From Agromyces archimandritae (lineage in GTDB: Bacteria > Actinomycetota > Actinomycetes > Actinomycetales > Microbacteriaceae): a DNA stretch of 64,000 nucleotides. The stretch is taken from NCBI RefSeq assembly GCF_018024495.1, contig NZ_CP071696.1:2728001-2792000 (forward strand), written 5' to 3'. Below the pieces are notes generated by a model, which was not told the DNA's origin, did not search any database, and worked only from the letters and a program-made list of their open reading frames with translations. Below are positions 30,842-39,717 of the stretch, piece by piece (position 1 is the stretch's first letter; each line of letters begins with the position of its first letter). The translations under genes and the position numbers were made by a program.

Positions 30842-32128
30842 GTGACCGCCCCCGAGCAGCGCACCGCGATCTTCCCGAACCTCGACACGCGCCCCCTGAC
30901 CGAGCCCGTCGACGCGGCGGTCCTCGCCCGCGGCATCCGCGAGGGTGCGGATGCCGGGCCCCGCTCCCGATCCGGCAACGCGCTCGTCGTGATCGTCGTC
31001 GTCGCGGCCGCCGCCCTCGTCGTGCTGCCGGCGGTCGGCGGCTTCGTCACAGCATTCGCGCGCAGCGGATCGACCGGCGCCGGCCTGGAGTTCGGCTCCC
31101 TCCTCGGCCCGCTCATCGCCCTGGGCGTCGGGGCCGTCGGCGCCGTGCTGTGGCGGGCCGAGCAGCGCCGCCGGCGCATCCGCCGATACCGGCTCGGGCG
31201 CTTCGCCGCCGCGAACGGCATGGCGTACGTACCGTTCGTGCAGGCGCCGGGGCTGCCCGGCATGATCTTCGGCCGCGGCTCCTCGCGCGGATCGCACGAT
31301 GTGATCCGCAGCGCCCACGCCGGCCGTTTCACCGAGTTCGCGAACTACCGGTACACGACCGGCTCCGGCAAGAACAAGCGCACGCACAGCTGGGGCTATG
31401 TCGCGATCCACCTCGGCGTGCCGCTGCCGAACATCGTGCTCGACGCGGTCGGCAACGACTTCTTCGGCTCGAACCTGCCGACCGGCTTCGGCCGCGATCA
31501 ACGGCTCGGCCTCGAGGGCGACTTCGACCGCCATTTCGCCCTGTACTGCCCGCGCGGGTACGAGCGGGATGCGCTCTACCTCTTCACGCCCGACGTGATG
31601 GCGCGTTTCATCGACCACGCCGCAGATCTGGACGTCGAGATCGTCGACGACTGGATGCTGCTCTACACGCAGCGCGAGATATCGACCCTCGACCCGGCGA
31701 TGTGGCGGTGGATCTCGGGGACGGTCTCGGCTCTGACGCAGAAGATCGAGCGCTGGGAGCGCTGGCGCGACGAGCGGCTGCGGAGCTCCGGGGCGGCCGC
31801 TGCGGCTGCGGATTCGGAGGCGCCTGCGGTTCGGGGCGTGGCTGCGGTGCCGGGCGCCGGTGCGGCACCGGGTGCGGATGCCGCGGCGCCGGCCGACCCG
31901 CAGGGCGCCGCCGGGCATCCGCTCGCCGCCGCGGCCACGGCAGCCGGGCCGTCGTCGCAACCGGCGACCGTTGCGCCGCCGCTCGCGCCGCCACCGGGCG
32001 TCGCCCGCGGCGGGAGACGCCTCCGGCCCGGCGTCAAGTGGGTGCCGATCCTCCTCGTCGCCGGCTTCATCCTGCTCTGGATGCTGCCGCACTTCGGAGC
32101 GGCGATCGGGATGTTCTTCCTGCGATAG
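30842..32128 (+). CDS. Conserved membrane protein of unknown function
   Basis: A 428-residue protein with two N-terminal membrane helices (about residues 35-60 and 70-95), a large cytoplasmic domain (about 100-310) and a C-terminal membrane helix (about 397-420). In the soluble domain, GFGRDQRLGLEGDFDRHFALYCPRGYERDALYLFTPDVM and EIVDDWMLLYTQREI look well conserved and recall DUF3137-like proteins. Between about 310 and 385 it is Ala/Pro/Gly-rich and low in complexity. I prefer the GTG at 30842 because of the -10 hexamer before it. No function can be given. Confidence 0.75.
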   Translation: MTAPEQRTAIFPNLDTRPLTEPVDAAVLARGIREGADAGPRSRSGNALVVIVVVAAAALVVLPAVGGFVTAFARSGSTGAGLEFGSLLGPLIALGVGAVGAVLWRAEQRRRRIRRYRLGRFAAANGMAYVPFVQAPGLPGMIFGRGSSRGSHDVIRSAHAGRFTEFANYRYTTGSGKNKRTHSWGYVAIHLGVPLPNIVLDAVGNDFFGSNLPTGFGRDQRLGLEGDFDRHFALYCPRGYERDALYLFTPDVMARFIDHAADLDVEIVDDWMLLYTQREISTLDPAMWRWISGTVSALTQKIERWERWRDERLRSSGAAAAAADSEAPAVRGVAAVPGAGAAPGADAAAPADPQGAAGHPLAAAATAAGPSSQPATVAPPLAPPPGVARGGRRLRPGVKWVPILLVAGFILLWMLPHFGAAIGMFFLR

Positions 32129-32137
32129 CCGCGGTAC

Positions 32138-32267
32138 ACGCGAACGGCGCCCCGGGGCATCCACACCCCGAGGCGCCGCATGCAACCCCGGTTGCCGCCG
32201 CGAGCGCCACCGTGCCGATCAGCAGACGCGAACGGCGCCCCGGGGCATCCATACCCCGAGGCGCCGC
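32138..32267. terminator. Two tandem terminator hairpins between convergent genes
   Basis: A segment of about 42 bp occurs twice (from 32138 and from 32226, offset 88 bp). Each contains GGCGCC-x-CGGGG pairing with CCCCG-x-GGCGCC around an 8-nt loop: hairpins 32146-32177 and 32234-32265. They separate the rightward membrane protein gene from leftward ectC. Confidence 0.85.
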
Positions 32268-32282
32268 TCACGGCTCAGACGC

Positions 32283-32687
32283 TCACGCCGGCTCGGGCAG
32301 CTCCTCGACGACGAGCGGGTAGACGCCGTTCTCGTCGTGGACCTCGCGGCCGGTGACGGGCGGATTGAAGACGCAGACGCAGGTGATCTCGGTGCGCGGG
32401 CGCACGATGTGCTGGTCGTGGTCGTTCAGCAGGTAGATCGTGCCCGGCGCGAGCTCGTGGGTCTCGCCGGTGCCGAGGTCGGTGATGGTGCCCTCGCCCT
32501 TGGTGATGAAGACGGCCTCGATGTGGTTGGCGTACCAGAAGCGGCTCTCGGTGCCGGCGTAGAGGGTCGTCTCGTGCACCGAGAAGCCCACGCCCTCCTT
32601 CGCGAGGATGATGCGCTTGCTGCGCCAGTTCTCGGACTTGACGTCGGCGTCGGTGTCGGTGATCTCGTCGAGGGTGCGGACGATCAT
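32283..32687 (-). CDS. ectC: L-ectoine synthase
   Basis: A 134-residue cupin that cyclises N-gamma-acetyl-diaminobutyrate to ectoine, a compatible solute. Recognisable segments: [26 protein letters not shown] at the N-terminus, [27 protein letters not shown] with iron ligands expected around E57 and H55, [16 protein letters not shown] with H93, and the C-terminal [18 protein letters not shown]. The start overlaps the ectB stop by four bases. It is the last gene of the ectABC operon; no ectD hydroxylase gene follows. Confidence 0.97.
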   Translation of the reverse strand: MIVRTLDEITDTDADVKSENWRSKRIILAKEGVGFSVHETTLYAGTESRFWYANHIEAVFITKGEGTITDLGTGETHELAPGTIYLLNDHDQHIVRPRTEITCVCVFNPPVTGREVHDENGVYPLVVEELPEPA

Positions 32688-34060
32688 GCGGGCTGTTCCT
32701 CTCGTTCGGGTTCGGTGGATGCCGTGGCGCGCGCGAGCGTGCGCCCGGCGACGGCGGCGACGGCGCGTTCGAGGATGTCGAGGCCCTCGTCGAGTTCGGC
32801 GTCGCTGATCGTGAGCGCCGGCAGCAGCTTCACGACCTCGCCGCGCGGGCCGCTCGTCTCGACGAGCATCCCGTGCTCGAAGGCTTCGGCGCAGACGGCG
32901 TCGGCGATCTCGCCGCCGGACATCTCGATGCCGCGGGCGAGGCCGCGGCCCTTCGCACGGACGGCGATGACCGGGTGGGCCTCTGCGATCGCGGCGAGGC
33001 GAACGCCGGTGCGCTCGCCCTTGCGGCGCACGTCGGCGGCGAGGGTGTCGTCGCTCCAGTACTGGCGGATGGCCTCGGCGGCGGTCGCGAAGCCGGCGCT
33101 GACGCCGCGGAAGGTGCCGTTGTGCTCGCCGGGCGCGAAGACGTCGAGCTCGGGCCGGACGAGGGTGAGGGCCATCGGGATCCCGTAGCCCGAGATCGAC
33201 TTCGACAGGCACACGATGTCGGGCACGATCCCGGCCTCTTCGAAGCTGAAGAAGGAGCCGGTCCGTCCGCAGCCCATCTGCACGTCGTCGACGATGAGGA
33301 CGATGCCGTGCTCGCGGCAGAGCTCGGCGAGCCGCTGCAGCCATTCCACGCGTGCCGGGTTCAGCCCGCCCTCGCCCTGCAGTGTCTCGACGATGACCGC
33401 GGCGGGGGCGTCGAGGCCCGAGCCGGGGTCGGCGAGGAGCCGTTCGAGCAGGGCGAAGTCGCCGCCGTCGGCGTATCCGTCGTACGGCATGGGCACGGCG
33501 CCGGTGAGGGGGATGCCGGCGCCGCCGCGCTTCAGGGCGTTGCCGGTGACGGCGAGGGCGCCGAGGGTCATGCCGTGGAACGCGTTCGTGAAGGAGAGCA
33601 CGTTCGTGCGGCCGGTGGCCTTGCGGGCGATCTTGAGCGCGGCTTCGACGGCGTTCGTGCCGCCGGGGCCGGGGAAGAGCAGGCGGTGGTCGAGGCCGCG
33701 CGGCTCGAGGATGCGGGTGCGGAACTCGCTGATGAAGTCGTTGCGCGCGGCGGTGAACATGTCGAGCGAGTGCATGACGCGGTCGTCGCTGAGGTATTCG
33801 ATGAGGGCGCGCTTCAGCTCGGACGGGTTGTGGCCGTAGTTCAGGGCGCCGGCGCCGGCGAAGAAGTCGAGGTACCCGCGGCCTGCCGTGTCGTAGAGGC
33901 GGCTGCCGACGGCCCGGTCGAAGACGACGGGCCAGGAGCGGGAGTAACTGCGCACGCCGGACTCGAGCTCGATGAGGGCCGGGTCCTGGGCGGCGGATGC
34001 GTGGGGCGAAGGGGTCATGGTTCCAGTCTGGTGTGTGGATGCTGGGTCGGCGCTGCTCAT
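32684..34060 (-). CDS. ectB: L-2,4-diaminobutyrate aminotransferase
   Basis: PLP-dependent class III aminotransferase that makes diaminobutyrate from aspartate semialdehyde, the first step to ectoine. Motifs: [68 protein letters not shown] and the PLP lysine in [11 protein letters not shown]. The ATG at 34060 overlaps the ectA stop (ATGA) and gives 458 residues; the ATG at 34018 would give 444 residues, nearer to the usual length. Both are possible. Confidence 0.95.
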   Translation of the reverse strand: MSSADPASTHQTGTMTPSPHASAAQDPALIELESGVRSYSRSWPVVFDRAVGSRLYDTAGRGYLDFFAGAGALNYGHNPSELKRALIEYLSDDRVMHSLDMFTAARNDFISEFRTRILEPRGLDHRLLFPGPGGTNAVEAALKIARKATGRTNVLSFTNAFHGMTLGALAVTGNALKRGGAGIPLTGAVPMPYDGYADGGDFALLERLLADPGSGLDAPAAVIVETLQGEGGLNPARVEWLQRLAELCREHGIVLIVDDVQMGCGRTGSFFSFEEAGIVPDIVCLSKSISGYGIPMALTLVRPELDVFAPGEHNGTFRGVSAGFATAAEAIRQYWSDDTLAADVRRKGERTGVRLAAIAEAHPVIAVRAKGRGLARGIEMSGGEIADAVCAEAFEHGMLVETSGPRGEVVKLLPALTISDAELDEGLDILERAVAAVAGRTLARATASTEPEREEQPA

Positions 34061-34644
34061 GCGCGCGTTCCGATCGGTTCGCGTGCTTCGCTCGCGGCGT
34101 CGAATCCCTCCGGCAGGGTGATGGGGCCGATCTCGTAGAGGCGTTCGGCGCCGTGCCCGTCGGGGAAGTGGGCGGGTTCGAAGAGCGGGTCGACGGTCAT
34201 CGCGGCGTCCTGCCAGCGACGCGCGAAGGATCCGAACAGTCGCTGCGAGGCCTCGTTGTCGTCGGTGATGGTGGTTTCGAGGGAGTGGATGTCGTTGGAG
34301 GCTGCGACGTCGGCGTAGAGCTCGTCGAGCATCCGCCCGGCCAAGCCCTGCCCCCGGTGGCTCTCGTCGACGGCGACCTGCCAGATGAAGAGGTGGTGCG
34401 GGCGTTCGGGGCGGACGTGGCCCATCACGAAACCGACCGCGTCGTCGCCGTCGAGCGCGACCCGGCTGGTGCGGGCGAAGTCGCGGCAGTAGACGAGGTA
34501 CGCGTAGGAGGTGTTGAGGTCGAGGACCTCGGTGTGCTTGGCGATGCGCCACATCTCAGAGGCGTGTTCGAGGTCGGGGACGACGATCTCCGGGTTTAGC
34601 TTCTCGACATCGTGGACGGTGGTCTCAATCTGAGTCGATGACAT
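34057..34644 (-). CDS. ectA: L-2,4-diaminobutyric acid acetyltransferase
   Basis: GNAT-family enzyme that acetylates diaminobutyrate with acetyl-CoA. 195 residues. The acetyl-CoA loop is in [20 protein letters not shown]; typical upstream segments are [29 protein letters not shown], and downstream [22 protein letters not shown]. First gene of the leftward ectABC operon. TAACGT lies 8 nt before the ATG, so the mRNA is probably leaderless. Salt or osmotic induction is expected for this pathway but not shown by the sequence. Confidence 0.96.
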   Translation of the reverse strand: MSSTQIETTVHDVEKLNPEIVVPDLEHASEMWRIAKHTEVLDLNTSYAYLVYCRDFARTSRVALDGDDAVGFVMGHVRPERPHHLFIWQVAVDESHRGQGLAGRMLDELYADVAASNDIHSLETTITDDNEASQRLFGSFARRWQDAAMTVDPLFEPAHFPDGHGAERLYEIGPITLPEGFDAASEAREPIGTRA

Positions 34645-34972
34645 GCGGCACGACGTTAGCCGGGTCGTGAGAGGCCCTCAAGCTGCGCGGCGAACACTCC
34701 GGGAATACTCAGGAATGGCGTGCACTGCGTGATAAGGGCGTGAAAAAGCCTGATCAAAATTGATTTCTCAGCGAATAATTCTTGCGGGATCGGTGGGCTG
34801 TCCAGTTCTTCCGAGCATTGTGACCGAACTGTGACGTGAGGGCCGGGCGGCGGTCTCGGGTATCGGTCTCGGGTGGCGGCAATTCTCCTCCACAGGCCGT
34901 GCGCGCGACTGCGTTTCCCCCGATTCCGCCGAGCCGGCTTCCGGGAGGATGCACGCCGGTGATGATCGCCTC
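34645..34972. promoter_or_regulatory. Region between ectA and the next gene; ect promoter
   Basis: 328 bp without a gene. The ectA -10 (TAACGT, complement of 34653-34658) is at its left end. From about 34730 to 34830 it is clearly richer in A and T than its surroundings (AAAATTGATTTCTC, AATAATTC), which may mark regulator sites. No clear palindromes were found. Confidence 0.5.
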
Positions 34973-35509
34973 ATGACGAAATCGCAGCAAGACGGCGCAT
35001 ACGAACAGATCCCCGCCGAGGCCGGCCTTCCCGGAAGCAGCCCCGGCCTCGTGCCCGATGAAGACACCGGAGCGGAACCGGGTCTCGAGGGCTTCGTCCT
35101 CCCGCCTCTCGCGAGCGATGCGATGCTCGAGGAGCGGATGACGGAGCTCCTCCGCTCGGCCCTCCGCCGGCAATGGTGGACCTTCTTCCTCGACGAGCGC
35201 GGCCGCTTCCTCGTCGCGATGCCGATGGCCGACTACCCGGAGGATCCGGACGAACCGCTGTCGGCTCCCCTCGGCGGAACCCCCGCCGAACTTCTGGCAG
35301 ACCGACTCTCCGAGATCCGCGAGGACGCCGGCGCCGAAGCCGTCGTCTTCGCCTGGGAGCGGTCCGGGAGTTCCGAGATCTCGGCGGACGATCGCGCCTG
35401 GGCGCTCAGCCTCGCCTCCGCATGCGCGTCGCGCCGCGTCCGTGTGCGGGCCCAGTTCATCGTCCACGACGACGGCGTCCGCATCATCGCCTCCGACCAG
35501 CGCGTCTGA
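34973..35509 (+). CDS. Uncharacterised acidic protein (178 aa)
   Basis: A 178-residue acidic protein. Residues 1-45 look disordered. The rest (LEERMTELLRSALRRQWWTFFLDERGRFLVAMPMADYP, then AELLADRLSEIREDAGAEAVVFAWERSGSSEISADDRAW) looks like a compact alpha/beta domain ending with FIVHDDGVRIIASD. No known family is recognised. The ATG at 34973 is one of several possible starts; an in-frame ATG at 34949 is too close to its GGGAGG. A repeat-rich gap follows. Confidence 0.6.
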   Translation: MTKSQQDGAYEQIPAEAGLPGSSPGLVPDEDTGAEPGLEGFVLPPLASDAMLEERMTELLRSALRRQWWTFFLDERGRFLVAMPMADYPEDPDEPLSAPLGGTPAELLADRLSEIREDAGAEAVVFAWERSGSSEISADDRAWALSLASACASRRVRVRAQFIVHDDGVRIIASDQRV

Positions 35510-35836
35510 GCGCGCCGGTCGCGAGCACCGCATCGCATCGATCGGGTCGCATCGATCGGGTCGCGTCGATCGGGTCGCGTCGATCACTGGGCTGCGCGGT
35601 CGCCCTACTGCGCCGTGCGCAGGGCTGCATCGTGCGCAGGGCTGCGCGGTCGCCCTACTGCGCCGTGCGCAGGGCTGCATCGTTCGCCGGGCTGCGCGTT
35701 CGCGGGGCTGCATGGATCGCCGGGCTGCATGGATCGCCGGGCTTGGGCGCGCGAAGGGCTGGCGCGTTCGCTGGGGTGGGCGCGCGCGGATCGCATCGAT
35801 CATCGGGCTGCGCCGGGGATGGGTTCGAAGGCCGTT
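35510..35836. repeat. Mosaic of short tandem repeats
   Basis: Four 14-bp units (GCATCGATCGGGTC-like) at 35535-35590, then a 50-bp unit at 35591-35640 repeated at 35641-35690 with two mismatches, then a 17-bp unit (GGGCTGCATGGATCGCC) at 35705-35721 and 35722-35738. No gene is credible here. It separates two convergent genes. Confidence 0.9.
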
Positions 35837-37207
35837 TCACCACGGGGGTTCGTCCGGCGGCAGGCTCCGGAACTCGCGTTCCGCCATCAGCCCGGGAGGA
35901 GCGCCGGCTGGGGCGGCCGTCGCGCCGGGCGGGAGGGTTCGGTGTCGTCGTCCGGTGGGCGAGATCCAGTCGAAGATCCCGCCTTCGCGGTGGCGGACCT
36001 GCCACGTGCTCTCGTGCTTCACATGGTGATGCTTCGAGCAGAGGTGCCCGAGATTGTCGAACGACGTCTTCCCGCCCGCGGCGAAGCCTTCGGTGTGGTC
36101 GAGTTCGCACCCCGACGCGCGACGATTGCAACCCGGGAATCTGCACGTCTCGTCTCTGACACGCAACCACTTCGAGAGATCGGCGGGCGGCCGATAGACC
36201 GTCCGGTCGACGTCGAGGACGGCCCCGCTGACCGGATGCGTGAGCAGGCGGGTGAAGGACGGGGCTCGGGCAGCGAGCTCGCGCGCCGTCTCTGCGGCGA
36301 TCGGGCCGCAACCGTCGATGAGCGCGGGGGAGTCCGACCCGCCGATCAGGGTGAGCACCGGGACCGTGACATGCACCGTCGGACGCACGGATGAGGCTGC
36401 GCCGCGGTGCGGAGATCCTTCGGGTGGTACCGCCTCGATGAGGAGATCGCGGGCGACGTCGGCGCGCAGCTGTTCGGGGGTGCGCTCCTCCGGTCCGGGA
36501 TCTCGGGAAACAGCGGCCGCGATCTGGTTCAGTCGGTCGTGGGCCAGTGCGGCCTCGCTCGCTTCGAGGTACAGGTGGAGCCAAGCCATGCCGTCACCGC
36601 ACGGTTCGAGCTCGACGCGACGCTCTGCGAGTGCCTTCGCGTGACGTTCGGCGAAGCTCTCGGCGCGGAGTTCCTCGCGCAGCCTGCGGGCGGTGCGTCG
36701 GAGCGACGCCGGATTCGTCTCCCGGGCGCGTTCCGCAAGGGCGTCGTCGAGTTTCCCGATCAACGGGTCGCCGTCGGGAAGGTCGACGGTCGCACCGACG
36801 ATGACACGAACGTGTGCGGTATCGATCTCACCGAGCTGCAGGGCGTGGAGGGTATGCGGAAGCCGCGTGCACAGGGCGCCCGCCTCTTCGGCGAGGGCGG
36901 CCATCGTGCGTTCCGACATCCGCAAGGCCGTCGCGAACTCGGCGATGACCGATCTGCGGGCCATCTCGAGACGCCGCGCGGGCGGAAGCGAGGCCGGAGT
37001 GAAGGCGTCGGCATGGCGCAACGCGTACTGCACCCCGATGTGCACCAGCACATAGCGCGCCGCCTGGAGCATCGCCTCGCTCCGTCGCGCGGCGACGGCC
37101 GCGTCGACGAGCTCGCCGAGGCTGTCGTGGGCGACGGCGACCGGGGAAAGCGGGTGGATGCGCACCTGCGACGGCCCCACGGCCGGTCGTTCGAGCGTCA
37201 TCGTCAT
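35837..37207 (-). CDS. DUF222/HNH endonuclease domain protein
   Basis: A 456-residue protein of a family very common and multi-copy in actinobacteria. The N-terminal 300 residues are helical (DUF222-like: AEFATALRMSERTMAALAEEAGALCTRLPHTLHALQLGEI). The HNH domain near 365-410 reads RDETCRFPGCNRRASGCELDHTEGFAAGGKTSFDNLGHLCSKHHHVKHES, with two C-x-C pairs and the DH/N/H core. Its biological role is unknown; nuclease activity is inferred. The start is preceded by an AT-rich region (37208-37280) with AGCAGA/TCTGCT inverted repeats at 37216 and 37262. Confidence 0.85.
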   Translation of the reverse strand: MTMTLERPAVGPSQVRIHPLSPVAVAHDSLGELVDAAVAARRSEAMLQAARYVLVHIGVQYALRHADAFTPASLPPARRLEMARRSVIAEFATALRMSERTMAALAEEAGALCTRLPHTLHALQLGEIDTAHVRVIVGATVDLPDGDPLIGKLDDALAERARETNPASLRRTARRLREELRAESFAERHAKALAERRVELEPCGDGMAWLHLYLEASEAALAHDRLNQIAAAVSRDPGPEERTPEQLRADVARDLLIEAVPPEGSPHRGAASSVRPTVHVTVPVLTLIGGSDSPALIDGCGPIAAETARELAARAPSFTRLLTHPVSGAVLDVDRTVYRPPADLSKWLRVRDETCRFPGCNRRASGCELDHTEGFAAGGKTSFDNLGHLCSKHHHVKHESTWQVRHREGGIFDWISPTGRRHRTLPPGATAAPAGAPPGLMAEREFRSLPPDEPPW

Positions 37208-37288
37208 GGCTCGAGCTTAGCAGAAAACTCGAACATAAATACGAACAAAACACAGAAGAACTCTGCTAGATTCGAAGCTATGAACGGA

Positions 37289-37780
37289 TCAGTCGAAGTC
37301 GAGGCTCAGTTTGCGCAGCAGCGCGGCGAGGCGCCGCTGCTCGGTCGGCCCGAGCGAGCGCAGCAGCACAGCCTCGGCATCCACCAGACGGGTGATCGCG
37401 GCATCCACCCGCGTGAGGCCGGCGCCGCTCATCTCGACGAGGATCCCGCGACCGTCGCGCGGATCCGTATGACGGGAGACGAGACCGCGCTCGACCAGAC
37501 GGTCGATGCGGTTCGTCATGGTGCTGCTGGAGACCAGCGTCTGCTGCAGCAGCTGCTTCGGCGAAAGGCGATACGGGGAGCCCGCGCGGCGGAGGGCCGC
37601 GAGCACGTCGAACTCCCACGACTCGAGCTCGGATCTTGAGAAAGCCTCGCGGCGGGCACGATCGAGGTGCTTCGTCAGGCGGTCCACACGTGAGAACACC
37701 TGCAAGGGCGCGAAGTCCAGGTCGGGGCGCTCGCGCTCCCAGTCGTCGACGATCCGGTCGACCTCGTCGGTGTCCGCCAT
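37289..37780 (-). CDS. MarR-family transcriptional regulator
   Basis: A 163-residue winged-helix repressor-like protein. The DNA-binding part is at about 55-120: FDVLAALRRAGSPYRLSPKQLLQQTLVSSSTMTNRIDRLVERGLVSR, then the wing HTDPRDGRGILVEM. The N- and C-terminal helices form the dimer interface. No neighbouring transporter or enzyme gene is obviously its target. The ATG is followed upstream by a repeat array of about 250 bp. The ligand is unknown. Confidence 0.9.
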   Translation of the reverse strand: MADTDEVDRIVDDWERERPDLDFAPLQVFSRVDRLTKHLDRARREAFSRSELESWEFDVLAALRRAGSPYRLSPKQLLQQTLVSSSTMTNRIDRLVERGLVSRHTDPRDGRGILVEMSGAGLTRVDAAITRLVDAEAVLLRSLGPTEQRRLAALLRKLSLDFD

Positions 37781-37796
37781 GCGTTCATTCTGGCAG

Positions 37797-38045
37797 GGCG
37801 CGCCCGGCGTTCCCGCCGCGCAGGCGCATCTGCGTTCCCGCCGCGCCGCAGCGCAGGCGCGTCGGCGCCCGGTGTTCCCGCCGCGCCGCAGCGCAGGCGC
37901 CTCGGCCCCCGGTGTTCCCGCAGTGCAGGCGCCTCGGCGCCCGGCATTCCCGCCGCGCGGGCGCATCTGCGTTCCCGCCGCGCCGCAGCGCAGGCGCCTC
38001 GGTGCCCGGCGTTCCCGCCGCGCAGGCGTCTCTGCATCCACCGTC
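37797..38045. repeat. Minisatellite of about 32-bp units
   Basis: About seven imperfect units, each with a GTTCCCGCCGCG core and ending GCAGGCGC; lengths vary (about 32, 33 and 40 bp). It lies between the MarR gene and tRNA-Gln, in a 383-bp stretch without a protein gene. From 38046 to 38163 nothing further is recognised except a likely tRNA promoter region. Confidence 0.85.
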
Positions 38046-38163
38046 GCAGCTCGGGCGCGACGCGGCATCCGCCGCTGCGGCACGCGCAGGCGCCGCGGCA
38101 CCCGTCGCCCGTCTGGCAGACTTGGGGGCGCGCGAAGACGGCCCCGCCGCCGCGTCCGCGCGG

Positions 38164-38235
38164 TCCGCCATGGTGTAACGGCAGCACGACAGCCTTTGGA
38201 GCTGTGAGGACCAGGTTCGAATCCTGGTGGCGGAG
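38164..38235 (+). tRNA. tRNA-Gln (anticodon UUG)
   Basis: A 72-nt cloverleaf. The acceptor stem TCCGCCA pairs with TGGCGGA at 38228-38234; the anticodon stem ACAGC/GCTGT encloses loop CTTTGGA with anticodon TTG; the T arm contains GGTTCGAATCC. The discriminator base is G. CCA is not encoded. The ATG of glmU starts only one base after the discriminator. Confidence 0.95.
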
Positions 38236-38236
38236 C

Positions 38237-39685
38237 ATGACCGATCAGAATCTCGCGATCATCGTCCTCGCCGCCGGCCAGGGCACCCGCATGAAATCCG
38301 CGACGCCGAAGGTGCTGCACCCGCTCGCCGGGGTGCCGCTCGTCGCGCACGCGCTCGCGACGGCGCGCGCGCTCGAATCGGCGAACGTGCTCGCAGTCGT
38401 CCGGCATGAGCGCGACCTCGTCGCCGAGGCGATCCGCGGCGAACTTCCCGAGGCCGTCATCGTCGACCAGGACGAGGTGCCCGGCACCGGTCGCGCCGTC
38501 GAGCAGGCCGTCGCCGCCCTGCCGGCAGGCTTCGAGGGCGAGGTCCTCGTCGTCAACGGCGACGTGCCGCTGCTCGACGCCGACACGCTCCGGGCCTTCC
38601 TCGCCCGCCATCGCGAGTCCGGCTCAGCTGCGAGCGTCCTCTCCGCCCGCTTCGACGATCCGAGTGGCTACGGGCGGATCGTCCGCGACGCTTCCGGCCG
38701 ATTCGACCGCATCGTCGAGCAGAAGGACGCGAGCGAAGCCGAACGCGCCATCGACGAGGTCAATGCGGGCGTCTACGCCTTCGGCGCCGCGGCCCTCCGC
38801 GACCAGCTCGCGAACCTCACGACCGACAACGCGCAGGGCGAGAAGTACCTCACCGACGTCATCGGCCTCCTCCGCGGCGCCGGCAGCGAGGTCGAGGCGG
38901 TCCCGGCCGCGGAACCGTGGATGGTCGCCGGCGTCAACGACCGCGCCCAGCTGGCCGAGACGGCCGCCAAGCTGAACGCGATGATCGTGCGCGGCTGGCA
39001 GCTGAACGGCGTCACCGTGCAGGACCCGGCGACGACCTGGATCGACCTCCGCGTCACCATCGAGGCCGACGCGACGATCCTGCCGAACACCCAGCTGCGC
39101 GGGGCGACGACCATCGCCTCCGGCGCCGTGGTCGGCCCCGACACGACCCTTCTCGACACCGAGGTCGGCCCGGGCGCCGTCGTCAAGCGCGCCGACGCGA
39201 CCCTCGCCGTCATCGGCGCGAACGCGAACGTCGGCCCCTTCGCCTACCTCCGCCCGGGCACCGTGCTCGACGCGGACGGCAAGATCGGGACCTTCGTCGA
39301 GACGAAGAACGCGCACATCCACCGCGGGGCGAAGGTGCCGCACCTCTCCTACATCGGCGACGCGAACGTCGGCGAGGCGACGAACCTCGGAGCCGGGGCG
39401 ATCACGGCCAACTATGACGATGTCGCCAAACACCGCACCGAGATCGGGGCCCGCGTGCACACGGGTTCCCACAACGTCTTCGTGGCGCCGGTTAGAATCG
39501 GAGACGGTGCGAAGACGGGCGCAGGGGCGGTCATCCGAAAGGATGTGCAGCCCGGTGCGCTCGCCCTGAGCGTCGCACCGCAACGCAACATCGAAGGCTG
39601 GGTCCAGCAGCATCGTGCCGGTACCGCGTCCGCCGCGGCCGCCGACGCCGCCGGCGGGGCGCAGGGGGAGTCGTCGGGCGAGTGA
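38237..39685 (+). CDS. glmU: Bifunctional UDP-GlcNAc pyrophosphorylase/glucosamine-1-phosphate acetyltransferase
   Basis: Makes UDP-N-acetylglucosamine for peptidoglycan in two steps. The uridyltransferase signature LAAGQGTRMKSATPK is at residues 11-25, with VNGDVPLL later. The C-terminal left-handed beta-helix shows hexapeptide repeats (LGAGAITANYDDVAKHRTEIG). 482 residues. The start ATG lies one base after tRNA-Gln, and no ribosome binding site is possible other than within the tRNA. The mRNA is therefore probably released by tRNA 3'-end processing with almost no leader. prs follows after 32 bp. Confidence 0.95.
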   Translation: MTDQNLAIIVLAAGQGTRMKSATPKVLHPLAGVPLVAHALATARALESANVLAVVRHERDLVAEAIRGELPEAVIVDQDEVPGTGRAVEQAVAALPAGFEGEVLVVNGDVPLLDADTLRAFLARHRESGSAASVLSARFDDPSGYGRIVRDASGRFDRIVEQKDASEAERAIDEVNAGVYAFGAAALRDQLANLTTDNAQGEKYLTDVIGLLRGAGSEVEAVPAAEPWMVAGVNDRAQLAETAAKLNAMIVRGWQLNGVTVQDPATTWIDLRVTIEADATILPNTQLRGATTIASGAVVGPDTTLLDTEVGPGAVVKRADATLAVIGANANVGPFAYLRPGTVLDADGKIGTFVETKNAHIHRGAKVPHLSYIGDANVGEATNLGAGAITANYDDVAKHRTEIGARVHTGSHNVFVAPVRIGDGAKTGAGAVIRKDVQPGALALSVAPQRNIEGWVQQHRAGTASAAAADAAGGAQGESSGE

Positions 39686-39717
39686 ACTGGCTGCGGCCGG
39701 AGGAGAGGACCCAACAC

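Noticed and set aside
29300..32185. A 961-codon minus-strand frame over the permease and membrane protein genes
   Set aside because: Shadow frame rich in Arg, Asp, His and Gly; both sense genes have clear membrane protein patterns.
37797..38045. CRISPR array
   Set aside because: Units are imperfect, abut directly without unique spacers, and no cas gene is in the window.
38164..38235. tRNA-Gln as a phage attachment site
   Set aside because: No integrase gene or repeated tRNA 3' end nearby; the only prophage in the window uses the ispE start.
37675..38238. Collagen-like frame (repeated A-G-x-P-G-A-E-A-P-A-L) on the minus strand
   Set aside because: It comes from translating the minisatellite; it has no credible start or ribosome binding site and runs into the tRNA on the opposite strand.
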